DNA of 64,000 nt from Aquamicrobium sp. GTDB lineage: Bacteria; Pseudomonadota; Alphaproteobacteria; Rhizobiales; Rhizobiaceae. Below, in pieces: positions 25,080-33,609 of this stretch (position 1 is its first letter; the number at the start of each line of letters is the position of its first letter). The notes beneath the pieces were generated by a model. It ran no database searches and had not been told where the DNA came from. It saw only the letters and a program-made list of their open reading frames with translations. The DNA lies in assembly GCF_023954335.1 (NCBI RefSeq), contig NZ_JAMLIE010000002.1, positions 248,001-312,000 on the forward strand, given 5' to 3'. The translations under genes and the position numbers were made by a program.

Positions 25080-26216
25080 ATGAAAATGACGGCTGCCGTG
25101 ATGTACGAGCAGGGCCTGCCTGCGCCGTACGAGAAGAGCGAGCCCTTCAGGATCGAGGAAGTGGATCTGGAAGGCCCCGGGCCGGGCGAGGTGCTGGTGG
25201 AGGTGCGCGCCGCGGGCCTGTGCCATTCGGACCTCAGCCAGGTGAAGGGGTTGCGCAAGCGGCAGCTTCCCGTCGTCGGCGGGCACGAGGCCGCCGGCAT
25301 CGTGCGCGAGGTCGGCGCCGGCGTTTCCGGCCTGTCGGAAGGCGACCATGTCGTGATGACGGTCGTCGCCGGCTGCGGCACCTGCGTGCGCTGCCGCTCC
25401 GGCCGGCCGGCGCTGTGCGAGGCGGTGACGCTGCCGCGGACCAAGGGCCTGCTCGCCAACGGCCAGCGCCGCCTCAGCCGCAACGGCCAGCCGATCTATC
25501 ACTATTCGGGCGTGTCGGGCTTCGCCGAATATGCCGTCACCATGCCGGCCTCGCTGGTGCGGATCGATCCGTCCATCCCGCTCGACGTCGCGGCGCTGTT
25601 CGGCTGCGCCGTCGTCACCGGCGCGGGCGCGGTCCTCAACACAGCGCAGGTGCAGAGCGGCGCGTCGGTCGTGGTCGTCGGCCTCGGCGGCGTCGGCCTG
25701 AACTCGATCATGGCGGCGCGCATCGCCGGGGCCTCGATCATCATCGGCATCGACACGCGGCCGGACAAGTTCGCCATCGCCCGCGAGCTGGGCGCGACCC
25801 ACACGCTGGACGGGAACGACGGCGACCTCGCCGCGCAGGTGAAGGACCTGACCGGCGGCGGCGCGGATTTCGTGTTCGACATCACGGGCGCGGGGCCGGT
25901 CATGACCTATGCCCCCGAGATGCTGCATCCGGGCGGGCAGGTGATCTGCGTCGGCCTCGGCGCCTCCGATACGCGCCACGACTACAACCACGCCGCGCTG
26001 GTCAGCCAGGAGCGGGCGATCCGCGGCTCGTTCATGGGCAGTTGCGTGCCCGACCGCGACATCCCGCATTACATGGACCTGTTCTCGGCGGGGAAGATGC
26101 CCGTCGACCGGCTCAAGAGCCAGGCGATCGGCTTCGATCGCCTCAATCTCAGCCTCGACCTCTTGAACGGCGGCGACGTCATCCGGCAGGTGCTGCTGCC
26201 GCACGGCCGGCTCTAG
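25080..26216 (+). CDS. zinc-dependent alcohol dehydrogenase (class III-like MDR)
   Basis: A 378-residue medium-chain dehydrogenase. The catalytic zinc ligands are in AAGLCHSD, VGGHEAAG and LFGCAVVTG. The structural zinc lobe has four Cys in CGTCVRCRSGRPALC. The NAD-binding loop is VVGLGGVGLNSI. It oxidises an alcohol to an aldehyde, and the next plus-strand gene is an aldehyde dehydrogenase, so the pair likely converts an alcohol to an acid. Its stop coincides with the start of a RIME-like hairpin. Confidence 0.9.
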   Translation: MKMTAAVMYEQGLPAPYEKSEPFRIEEVDLEGPGPGEVLVEVRAAGLCHSDLSQVKGLRKRQLPVVGGHEAAGIVREVGAGVSGLSEGDHVVMTVVAGCGTCVRCRSGRPALCEAVTLPRTKGLLANGQRRLSRNGQPIYHYSGVSGFAEYAVTMPASLVRIDPSIPLDVAALFGCAVVTGAGAVLNTAQVQSGASVVVVGLGGVGLNSIMAARIAGASIIIGIDTRPDKFAIARELGATHTLDGNDGDLAAQVKDLTGGGADFVFDITGAGPVMTYAPEMLHPGGQVICVGLGASDTRHDYNHAALVSQERAIRGSFMGSCVPDRDIPHYMDLFSAGKMPVDRLKSQAIGFDRLNLSLDLLNGGDVIRQVLLPHGRL

Positions 26217-26319
26217 ATCGTTTCACCGTTTCACGGAAACGGTGAAACGATCCATCTCTTTGTTTTTACGCAATTCCGGACGCAAAACCGCTTCGCACTT
26301 TTGCTGGAATTGCTCTAGC
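26216..26319. repeat. RIME-like intergenic mosaic element with strong hairpin
   Basis: About 104 bases made of two palindromic parts. The first (26216-26252) is a perfect 17-bp stem, GATCGTTTCACCGTTTC and complement, with a 3-base loop. The second is bounded by GCAATTCC and GGAATTGC. Similar about 108-bp two-palindrome elements (RIME1) are known from rhizobial intergenic DNA. It sits between the alcohol and aldehyde dehydrogenase genes, where the first stem plus downstream T-rich bases could terminate or stabilise the mRNA. Confidence 0.65.
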
Positions 26320-26347
26320 GCGCGACCACGATTGGAGGAACCCGGAA

Positions 26348-27802
26348 ATGGACAGCTCACATGGCGCGACGACGGTCCGCACCCAGCTTCTGATCGACGG
26401 CGAGGACCGGCCCGGCCGGGGCGAGCGGCTGAAAGTGGTGAACCCGGCGACCGAGGAGGTCGTCGCCGATTTCCAGGGCGCCTCGGCGGAGCAGGTCGAC
26501 GAGGCCGTCCGCGCCGCGCGCCGCGCGTTCGATGAAGACCGGAGCTGGCGCGACCCTGCGCTGCGCCGCTCCGTCCTGCTGAAATTCGCCGACCTGCTCA
26601 TGGAGCGCCGCGACGCGCTGATGGATCTGTTGATCAGCGAGATCGGCACGCCGGCGAATCTCAAGCCGAATCATATCGATACGCCGGCAACCTTCATCCG
26701 CTGGTTCGCCGAGCAGGGCGTGCGGGATTTCACGCGCAATCTCGGCTTCAACGCCACGCGCACGGCCACGAGCTATGTCGCCTACCGCCCGGCCGGCGTG
26801 GTGGCGGCGATCACCGCCTTCAACTATCCCATCCTGATCGGCGGCACGAAGGTCGGCGCGGCGCTTGCCGCCGGCTGCACGGCGGTGCTGCTGTCCTCGC
26901 CGCAGGCGCCGCTGACCGTGCTGAAGCTCGGCGAGCTGGCGCGCGAGGTCGGCATTCCGCGCGGGGTCCTCAACATCATCGCCGGCGGCGTCGAGGCGGG
27001 CAGGGCGCTGACCGAGCATCCGGGCGTCGACAAGGTCAGCTTCACGGGGTCGGTCAATGTCGGCCGCCAGGTGATGCAGCAGGCCGCCGGCGGCCTGCGC
27101 GACGTCGTGCTGGAGCTCGGCGGCAAGTCCGCCGCGATCATGCTGCCCGGCGTCGACCTCGAGCGCTACGCCTTCCAGCTTCATGCGCGCTACGCGCGCA
27201 ATGCGGGGCAGGGCTGCGGATCGCCGACGCGCATCCTCGTCGAGGAGTCCCGCTATCGGGAGTTCTGCGAGCTCAGCCGCAAGGCCTACGAGAAGATCAA
27301 GGTCGGCGACCCGCGCGACCCGTCCACCATCCTCGGGCCGGTCGTCAGCGCCGCGCAGCGCGAGCGCATCGAGGCGATGGTCGCGCGGGCGGTGGAGCAG
27401 GGCGCGGAGATCATCGCCGGCGGCGGGCGGCCCGACATGCCGAAGGGATGGTATCTTAACCCCACCCTGGTGGGCGGGCTGGACAATTCGAAGGAGCTGG
27501 CGCGCCAGGAGATATTCGGCCCCGTCTCCGTCGTCCTGACCTATCGCACGGTCGAGGAAGCCATTCGCATCGCCAACGATTCCGAGCTGGGACTGAAGGC
27601 CTACATATTCGGCCCGACCGCGGAATGCCTGAAGCTGGTGCCCGAGCTGCGGGTCGGCACGGTGCAGGTCAATGGCGGCAGCCCGCTGCGGCCCGACGCG
27701 CCGATGACGGGATACAAGCATTCCGGCCTCGGCTCGGAATGGGGCGAGGACGGCCTGCGCGAGTTTATGCTGCCCCAGCATATCGACGTGCCTGTGGCGT
27801 GA
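26348..27802 (+). CDS. NAD(P)-dependent aldehyde dehydrogenase
   Basis: A 484-residue aldehyde dehydrogenase. Catalytic residues are Asn159 (FNYP), Glu256 (LELGGKS) and Cys290 (NAGQGCGSPTR). The nucleotide-adenosine Lys-Pro pair usual in the LKPSPxTPL motif is Ser-Ser here (LLSSPQAPL, 181-189), a possible change in cofactor preference. GGAGGA precedes the ATG. Probably oxidises the aldehyde made by the alcohol dehydrogenase encoded upstream. Confidence 0.92.
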   Translation: MDSSHGATTVRTQLLIDGEDRPGRGERLKVVNPATEEVVADFQGASAEQVDEAVRAARRAFDEDRSWRDPALRRSVLLKFADLLMERRDALMDLLISEIGTPANLKPNHIDTPATFIRWFAEQGVRDFTRNLGFNATRTATSYVAYRPAGVVAAITAFNYPILIGGTKVGAALAAGCTAVLLSSPQAPLTVLKLGELAREVGIPRGVLNIIAGGVEAGRALTEHPGVDKVSFTGSVNVGRQVMQQAAGGLRDVVLELGGKSAAIMLPGVDLERYAFQLHARYARNAGQGCGSPTRILVEESRYREFCELSRKAYEKIKVGDPRDPSTILGPVVSAAQRERIEAMVARAVEQGAEIIAGGGRPDMPKGWYLNPTLVGGLDNSKELARQEIFGPVSVVLTYRTVEEAIRIANDSELGLKAYIFGPTAECLKLVPELRVGTVQVNGGSPLRPDAPMTGYKHSGLGSEWGEDGLREFMLPQHIDVPVA

Positions 27803-27883
27803 GGAACGTCCGTGCCGCCGGGGAGGGCTTTCGGCGGCAGCGGCCGGGCCTACTATCGCTTCGGACGCCGAAATGAGCTGTTT

Positions 27884-27898
27884 CATTTCTATGATTAT
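27884..27898. promoter_or_regulatory. weak type II-like site before the FadR-type regulator
   Basis: CATTTCTATGATTAT in an AT-rich patch about 90 bases before the regulator start. It shares TGATTAT with stronger type II sites, but its left half diverges, so autoregulation is only suggested. Confidence 0.3.
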
Positions 27899-27984
27899 CG
27901 TAGGAAGATCGGGAGGTGATACGAATCGGACTTCCCGCGGATGAAGGTGCCCTTTACGCTCCGGGGCGACAGCATGGAGGGAAC

Positions 27985-28740
27985 ATGAGCAGCATCGAGA
28001 CCATGATTCCAAAGAACAAGTCCGAACATGTCGCCCAGCTTCTCCTCGAGCGGATCATCACGGCAAATCTCGAGCCGGGCAGCAGCTTCGGCACCGAGGC
28101 CGACCTTCTGCAGCAATTCTCGGTCAGCCGTCCCACCTTGCGGGAAAGCCTGCGCATCCTCGAGGCGCAGGGCGTGCTGGAATTGCGCCCGGGGCCCAAG
28201 GGCGGCATCATCGTCACCAAGCCCGGAATGGACGTGCTGGCGCATGCGCTGTCGGTCTATCTTCGCCTGCACGGCGTTCCGTTCATCACCGTCCTGAAGG
28301 CCCGCGAGGTCATCGAGCCGGCGCTTGCCGCCGAAGCCGCCTCCGCCCGCACGGAAGAGGATCTGGTCAGGCTCCAGGATTCCGTCGACCGCCTGAAGGA
28401 AGCCACCACCGAAGCCGAGTTCCTCAAGGAGAACCGCCGCTTCCATTCGCTGGTGGCGGAAGCCAGCCAGAACAAGGTGCTGATGATCTTCTGGTCCACC
28501 ATCAGCATCCTCGCCTCGGGCGAGCAGCACGGGATCACCTATACCTCGACGCATCAGCACCATGTCGCGGAGGCGCATCAGGCCATCGTCGACGCCATCC
28601 GCGCCGGCGACGAGTCGCTCGCGTCGGAGCGCATGGGCTCGCACGTGCAGGAATTGCAGCACCTCGTGCGCAAACGCTACCAGCATCTCCTGTCGCGGGC
28701 GACGGACGTCATTCCCCGTCAGGGCCGCCGCGTAGACTGA
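27985..28740 (+). CDS. FadR/GntR family transcriptional regulator (FCD type)
   Basis: A 251-residue regulator: winged helix at about residues 10-80 (FGTEADLLQQFSVSRPTLRESLRILEAQGVLELRPGPKGGIIV) and FCD ligand domain with KAREVIEPALAAEAA, NRRFHSLVAEAS and EAHQAIVDAI. GGAGGGA sets the ATG at 27985; the frame upstream from 27916 lacks a ribosome site. It is the only FadR-type regulator inside the acid-catabolism island, so it is the likely binder of the type II sites. The ligand is probably an acid or acyl-CoA of the pathway. Confidence 0.9.
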   Translation: MSSIETMIPKNKSEHVAQLLLERIITANLEPGSSFGTEADLLQQFSVSRPTLRESLRILEAQGVLELRPGPKGGIIVTKPGMDVLAHALSVYLRLHGVPFITVLKAREVIEPALAAEAASARTEEDLVRLQDSVDRLKEATTEAEFLKENRRFHSLVAEASQNKVLMIFWSTISILASGEQHGITYTSTHQHHVAEAHQAIVDAIRAGDESLASERMGSHVQELQHLVRKRYQHLLSRATDVIPRQGRRVD

Positions 28741-28888
28741 CGCCTTCTCCGGCGGTCCAGCTCCGTTCCCGCATCCGGACGGCTTGCCCGCGCCGGCGGC
28801 GCGGGGCTTGCGACGCCATTCCGGCCATATCCCCCGATTGTGCCCGTTCGCGCCCGGATTCGGGATTGACCTTGTCGTAACTTATTTT

Positions 28889-28903
28889 ATTGATATAGAT
28901 GAT
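28889..28903. promoter_or_regulatory. operator-like site (type II) before the CoA hydrolase operon
   Basis: ATTGATATAGATGAT, the clearest example of the type II core, 9 bases upstream of the proposed ATG at 28913. A site this close to the start would block transcription or initiation. Confidence 0.6.
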
Positions 28904-28912
28904 ATTGGAGAT

Positions 28913-30226
28913 ATGGAGCGATCCTGCGGATCGGTCCCGTTTGAATCGGATGACGACGTGAAGCCGAGTGCGGAGTTTGATTTTTCGGTGGTTCTTCGTG
29001 CCGGCGACCATGTGGCGTGGCCGCAGGGGCCGGGCGAGCCGGTCGGGCTGACGCACCGGTTGATGGAGCAGCAGGGAGCGCTTCCGCGCGTCACGCTGGT
29101 CGTCGGCATGGTCACCTCGAAGACGCTGAATGCTCCTTCTGCGGCAGGCTTCGACTATCTGTGCCTGAACGGGGCGGGGGACGCGCGCAAGGCGGCAGCC
29201 TATTCCGGCAACCGGATCGTCCCCGCTCATGTTTCCGCGATCCCCGGCCTGATCGCCGCGCGCCGCATCCCCGTCGATGTCGCCCTCATCCGGGCGAGGC
29301 CGACCGACGATCCCGAGATGCTTTCGCTCGGGGTGATCTGCGACTTCGTCCACGAGATGGTGGCGGCGGCGCGCGTCGTCGTCGCCGAGATCGACGAGCG
29401 CATGCCCCTGACCGGACAGGACGCCCTGATCCCGCGTAGCCGCATCACCCATTTCACCCATGCCGACCGCGACGAGCCGCTGCTGCCGGACCCCGAGCCG
29501 TCCGCGCTCGACCTCGCGGTGGCGCGGCGCGTCGCCGAGCTGGTGCCGGACCGCGCGACGATCCAGATCGGCATCGGCACGATAGCGGCGGCCGTCTGCG
29601 CCGCGCTGAAGGATCATCGCGGCCTCGGCCTGCACAGCGGCGTCATTCCCGACGGCGCGGTCGCGCTCATCGAGACCGGCGCGGTCGACAACCTGCACAA
29701 GGGGGTGGATGCAGGGGTGACGGTGACGGGCGGCCTGTTCGGCGGCCGGAGGCTGCTCGATTTCGCCGACGCCAACCCGGCCGTCGCCCTGCGCCGCGCG
29801 ACCTACACCCATGCGCAGGCGACGCTGTCGCGGCTGGCAAATCTCCACACGATCAACTCCGCCATCGAGATCGACCTTTCCGGCCAGGTCAACGCCGAGC
29901 TGGCCGGGGAGCGCTATGTCGGGGCCGTGGGCGGCCAGGTCGATTTCGTCCGCGGCGGCCGGGCCGGCGCGGGCGGGCGCTCGATCATCGCGATGCCGTC
30001 GGTGACGCCGGACGGGAAGCGCTCGAAGATTGTGGCGGGCCTCGGCGGCCGGCCGGTGACGACGGCGCGCTCCGACGTCGACCTCTTGGTCACCGAATAC
30101 GGGTCCGCCGACCTGTGGGGGCTCGACCTCAAGGCGCGCGCGGCGGCGCTCATCGCCGTCGCGCATCCCGATTTCCGCGACGAGCTCGGCCGCGCGTCCG
30201 GCGTCTCGGAACGATTGTCTGGCTGA
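28913..30226 (+). CDS. acetyl-CoA hydrolase/4-hydroxybutyrate CoA-transferase family protein
   Basis: About 437 residues, a family I CoA-transferase-like protein. The C-terminal half has GLGLHSGVIPDGAVALIETGAV and NLHTINSAIEIDLSGQVNAE with the catalytic Glu motif, then AMPSVTPDGKRSKIV and the VTEYGSADLWG signature. The N-terminal domain is shorter and less conserved. The ATG at 28913 is only 2 bases after GGAG; a GTG at 28958 is the alternative start. It transfers or hydrolyses CoA, giving this island a second activation route beside the CaiB enzyme. It heads the operon running to the CitE-type gene. Confidence 0.82.
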   Translation: MERSCGSVPFESDDDVKPSAEFDFSVVLRAGDHVAWPQGPGEPVGLTHRLMEQQGALPRVTLVVGMVTSKTLNAPSAAGFDYLCLNGAGDARKAAAYSGNRIVPAHVSAIPGLIAARRIPVDVALIRARPTDDPEMLSLGVICDFVHEMVAAARVVVAEIDERMPLTGQDALIPRSRITHFTHADRDEPLLPDPEPSALDLAVARRVAELVPDRATIQIGIGTIAAAVCAALKDHRGLGLHSGVIPDGAVALIETGAVDNLHKGVDAGVTVTGGLFGGRRLLDFADANPAVALRRATYTHAQATLSRLANLHTINSAIEIDLSGQVNAELAGERYVGAVGGQVDFVRGGRAGAGGRSIIAMPSVTPDGKRSKIVAGLGGRPVTTARSDVDLLVTEYGSADLWGLDLKARAAALIAVAHPDFRDELGRASGVSERLSG

Positions 30227-30236
30227 GGGAAGGCGG

Positions 30237-31007
30237 ATGTCGGATCAGCTCATCATCGAATGGCCGGAAGCCGGTATCTGCGTGCTGCGGATGAACCGGC
30301 CCGAGAGCTACAACGCCCTCAGCCGGTCCTTGCTGGCGCAGATGATCGAAGCGGTCGGCTCGGCGCCCGCTCACGGCGCGCGCGTGCTGGTGCTTGCCGC
30401 CAACGGCCCCGGCTTCTGCTCCGGCGCGGACCTGAAGGAACGGCGCGGGCTGTGCGAGGACGAGAAATACGCGCATAACCGGCAGATCAACGCCCTTGCC
30501 AACGCGATCGCGCAATCGCCGCTCTGCACCATCGCCGCCATCGGCGGGCTGGCGCTCGGCGGCGGGCTGGAGATCGCGCTCGCCTGCGACCTGCGGTTCG
30601 CTGCGGCGGGCGTCTCCATAGGCCTAACCGAAACGCGGCTCGGCATCATTCCCGGCGCCGGCGGCACGCAGCGGCTTCCCCGCGTCATCGGCGCCTCGCG
30701 CGCGCTCGAGCTGATGTTCGCGGGCGAGCCGATCCCGGCCGCGAAAGCCGGCGAATGGGGCCTCGTCAACGACGTGGTGGCGCCGGAGCGGCTGATGGAG
30801 CGCGTCCTCGACTATGCGCGCCTTGTCGCGCGGCGCTCGCCGCGCACCGGCGCCATCCTGAAAGAGGTGGTCCGTCGCGGCCTCGAATCCGATCTTGCCG
30901 GCGGCCTCGACATCGAGCGGGAAGCGATCGTCGACCTGCTGAAATCCGAGGATTATGCAGAAGGTCTCGCCGCCTTCGCCGAGAAGCGCACGCCCGCATT
31001 CAAATAG
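30237..31007 (+). CDS. enoyl-CoA hydratase/isomerase family protein
   Basis: A 256-residue crotonase-fold enzyme. The oxyanion-hole segments are GFCSGADLKE (about 59-68) and GGGLEIALACD. Both hydratase glutamates are present, Glu112 and Glu132, with the expected 20-residue spacing, so hydration of an enoyl-CoA is likely. It begins 10 bases after the CoA hydrolase stop and is followed by an acyl-CoA dehydrogenase. Confidence 0.9.
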   Translation: MSDQLIIEWPEAGICVLRMNRPESYNALSRSLLAQMIEAVGSAPAHGARVLVLAANGPGFCSGADLKERRGLCEDEKYAHNRQINALANAIAQSPLCTIAAIGGLALGGGLEIALACDLRFAAAGVSIGLTETRLGIIPGAGGTQRLPRVIGASRALELMFAGEPIPAAKAGEWGLVNDVVAPERLMERVLDYARLVARRSPRTGAILKEVVRRGLESDLAGGLDIEREAIVDLLKSEDYAEGLAAFAEKRTPAFK

Positions 31008-31066
31008 GTCCCCGCCGCCCGGGCCGCATCGGCGGCGATCGGGGGCGTCATCTGGAGGAACGATCG

Positions 31067-32230
31067 ATGAAACTTGAACTGACCGCCGACCAGCGCGCGA
31101 TGGTGTCGAGCGTGCGCGACCTCGTGCAGGAACGCTTCAAGCCGCGCGTGAAGAAGTGGCAGGACGGGACGTTCCCGTACGAGAACATCCGCGACCTCGC
31201 CGAGATCGGCGTGCTGGGCATGGCCGTGCCGGAGGAATTCGGCGGCCTCGGTCTGCCGGTGCTGGACTGCGTGCTGGTGCTCGAGGAGATCGCCAAGGTC
31301 TGCTACTGCACCTCGATGGCGGTGATGAGCGCGATGGGCGCGCAGAACCGGATCATCGCCAACTATGCGCCCCGGCACGTGCAGGAAAAATTCCTGCCGG
31401 GCGTCGTCACCGGCGAGACCATCCTCGCCATCTGCATGACCGAGCCCCATGCCGGCACCGACGTCGCCAACTACCGGACCAACACCGAGGTCAAGGGCGA
31501 CAAGGTCGTGCTGAACGGCGTGAAGACGCTCATCAGCCGCGCCGACGAGGCGCATTGCTTCATCGTCTTCACCCGCGTCAACGGCGTGCCCGGCCGCGAG
31601 GGCATCGGCTGCGTCCTGGTCGATCCGAAGACGCCGGGCTTCGAGGTGACGGCGCGCTATCACACGATGGGCGGCGAGAACCTTGCGGAAATCCAGTTCA
31701 ACAATGTCGAGCTGCCGCTGGAAAACCTCATCATCCACGACAACGGCTTCAAGCGGCTGCTGACGGCGTTCAACACGCAGCGCTGCATGAACCCCTCCGT
31801 CTCGCTCGGGCTTGCCGAAGGCGCGTTCGAGGAAGCGGTCAAATATGTGCGCGAGCGCACGATCTACAACCGCCCGACGGGCTCGATGCAGGGCAACCGC
31901 TGGAAGCTCGCCGAGATGCTGCGCGAGATCGAGGTGGCCCGGTCGATCCTCTATCGCGCCGCGGCCTCGGCCGATCCGTTCCCCGATCCCTACCTCGCGG
32001 CGCTGGCCAAGATCACCACCAACGAGATGGCCATCCGCGTCACCAGCGACGCCGTGCAGCTGCATGGCGGCTACGGCTTCACCGACGATTATCCGGTGTC
32101 GCACTTCTATCGCGGCGCGCGCTACGGCACGCTCGGCGGCGGCGCGACGGAGGCTCTGAAGGACCTGCTCGGAAAGCGGGTCTATGACACGTTCCCGGCG
32201 GATGGCTTCCTCAGCTTCGGGCTGGAATGA
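31067..32230 (+). CDS. acyl-CoA dehydrogenase
   Basis: A 387-residue FAD-dependent acyl-CoA dehydrogenase. The signature CMTEPHAGTD lies near residue 125 and the substrate-binding region MNPSVSLGLAEGAFEEAVKY near 243. The C-terminal VQLHGGYGFTDDYPVSHFYR leads to GGGATEALKDLLG, with the catalytic Glu at about 362. The first 40 residues are typical N-terminal helices. GGAGGAA before ATG 31067 decides the start. It makes the enoyl-CoA that the neighbouring hydratase would use. It overlaps the next gene by 4 bases. Confidence 0.92.
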   Translation: MKLELTADQRAMVSSVRDLVQERFKPRVKKWQDGTFPYENIRDLAEIGVLGMAVPEEFGGLGLPVLDCVLVLEEIAKVCYCTSMAVMSAMGAQNRIIANYAPRHVQEKFLPGVVTGETILAICMTEPHAGTDVANYRTNTEVKGDKVVLNGVKTLISRADEAHCFIVFTRVNGVPGREGIGCVLVDPKTPGFEVTARYHTMGGENLAEIQFNNVELPLENLIIHDNGFKRLLTAFNTQRCMNPSVSLGLAEGAFEEAVKYVRERTIYNRPTGSMQGNRWKLAEMLREIEVARSILYRAAASADPFPDPYLAALAKITTNEMAIRVTSDAVQLHGGYGFTDDYPVSHFYRGARYGTLGGGATEALKDLLGKRVYDTFPADGFLSFGLE

Positions 32231-33135
32231 CGATGACGGGAGAGGGCATCCGCTCGCTGCTGTTCGTGCCGGGCGACCGGGAGGACATCATCCTCAAGGC
32301 GCTGGCCTCGGCGGCCGACGCGGTCATCATCGACCTGGAGGACGCGGTCGCGCCGGACCGGAAGGCCGCCGCCCGTGAGGTCGCGCGGCAGGTTCTCGAT
32401 CACGCGGAGCGCGGCGGCAAGGCGGTGTTCGTGCGCCTCAACGCGTTCGACACCGGCCTGACGGCGACCGACGCGGCGGCCGTCCTCGGCGGGCGCCCGT
32501 GGGGCGTCGTGCTGCCCAAGGCGCATGGCCCGGCGGAAGTGGCGCGGCTTTCCCACATGCTCGACGCGCTCGAGGCGCGGGAGGCGGTCGAGGCCGGCAC
32601 GACGCGCATCCTGACGGTCGCCACCGAGACCGCGGCCGCGACGCTGTCGCTGGCATCGCCGACCGGCGAGGGCCAGGAACGGCTGTGGGGCATGCTGTGG
32701 GGCGGCGAGGACCTTGCCGCCGCGCTCGGCGCCATGGCCAACCGCGACGAGGAAGGCCACTACACCTTTCCCTATCGCTTCGCTCGCTCGCAATGCCTTT
32801 ATGCCGCCAACGCGACGGGCATCGCGGCGGTCGATGCCGTCTACACCGATTTCCGCGATCCGGCCGGGCTGGAAGCGGAAGTCCGGGCGGCGCTGCGCGA
32901 CGGGTTCGTCGCCAAGGCGGCCATCCATCCGGCGCAGGTCGAGATCATCAATCGCGTCCTGACGCCGGACGACGGCCAGCTCGACTGGGCGCGCCGAGTG
33001 GTGGAGCTCCTCGCGGATCGCGGCGTCGCGCGGCTCGACGGCCGCATGGTCGACATCGCGCACAAGCGGATCGCCCTGCGGCTTCTCTCCCGCGCGGCGG
33101 CGCTCGAAGCGGCCGGATCGCGCAGGCCCGCATAG
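32227..33135 (+). CDS. HpcH/HpaI/CitE family CoA-ester lyase
   Basis: A 302-residue CitE-like lyase. RSLLFVPGDREDII, VIIDLEDAVAPDRKAAAR, VRLNAFDT, the TVATETAAATL Glu-containing strand and AAIHPAQVEIIN are all family landmarks. Enzymes of this type cleave citryl-, citramalyl-, malyl- or beta-methylmalyl-CoA to acyl-CoA plus a 2-ketoacid. With the hydratase and CoA-transferases this gives a complete activate, hydrate and cleave route. It starts inside the acyl-CoA dehydrogenase stop (ATGA). Confidence 0.9.
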   Translation: MTMTGEGIRSLLFVPGDREDIILKALASAADAVIIDLEDAVAPDRKAAAREVARQVLDHAERGGKAVFVRLNAFDTGLTATDAAAVLGGRPWGVVLPKAHGPAEVARLSHMLDALEAREAVEAGTTRILTVATETAAATLSLASPTGEGQERLWGMLWGGEDLAAALGAMANRDEEGHYTFPYRFARSQCLYAANATGIAAVDAVYTDFRDPAGLEAEVRAALRDGFVAKAAIHPAQVEIINRVLTPDDGQLDWARRVVELLADRGVARLDGRMVDIAHKRIALRLLSRAAALEAAGSRRPA

Positions 33136-33609
33136 GCCGGGATTCCGGGCGGCGTCAGGCGCCGGCGCGCTTCGCCGCCCGTTTCGATCAACGTCGACCA
33201 ACCCTTCATGGCAGGCTGGACGGAGGATGGGCGCGGCGCCGTGGAGACGGCATCGTGTTCCGTCGACGACGCTCCCTGCCAGCCCGATCGCGCCCGCAGG
33301 GCCGGCGAGCGGGTCTCATGCGGATGACGCGGGCAAGGGATGCCGGATCGACGGCATTCCGGATGCTCCGCCTTCTTGCTGCCGGTGTTCATCGCCCTGC
33401 GCCGTGACGCGGTTCCCCTCATCCGGGGAATTTCCACTTGCATCCTAATCATCTAATTGATAGAGATTCAATTCAAGGGAGGAGCGGGCATTCAGGATCG
33501 CCGCCCTGTCGTTTGGAAGACCGGGATGTCAGGGGAGACCGCCTTCGCGGCGGCCTTCGGATGATGCTGTCCGGCTGGAGGATCGAATGCGCAGTCGGGC
33601 TGCAACCGG
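33136..33609. other. 474-base intergenic region before the Liv operon
   Basis: GC-rich and without a plausible gene for the first 300 bases. The AT-rich patch at 33440-33475 holds a type II operator-like site and is the likely promoter of livHMGF. The remaining 140 bases form a leader; no ribosome site is obvious just before livH. Confidence 0.55.
33448..33470. promoter_or_regulatory. operator-like site (type II) before the Liv operon
   Basis: Two overlapping type II cores: ATCATCTAATTGAT at 33448 and ATTGATAGAGATTCA at 33456 (12 of 15 matches to the site at 15219). They lie about 140 bases before livH. Confidence 0.5.
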
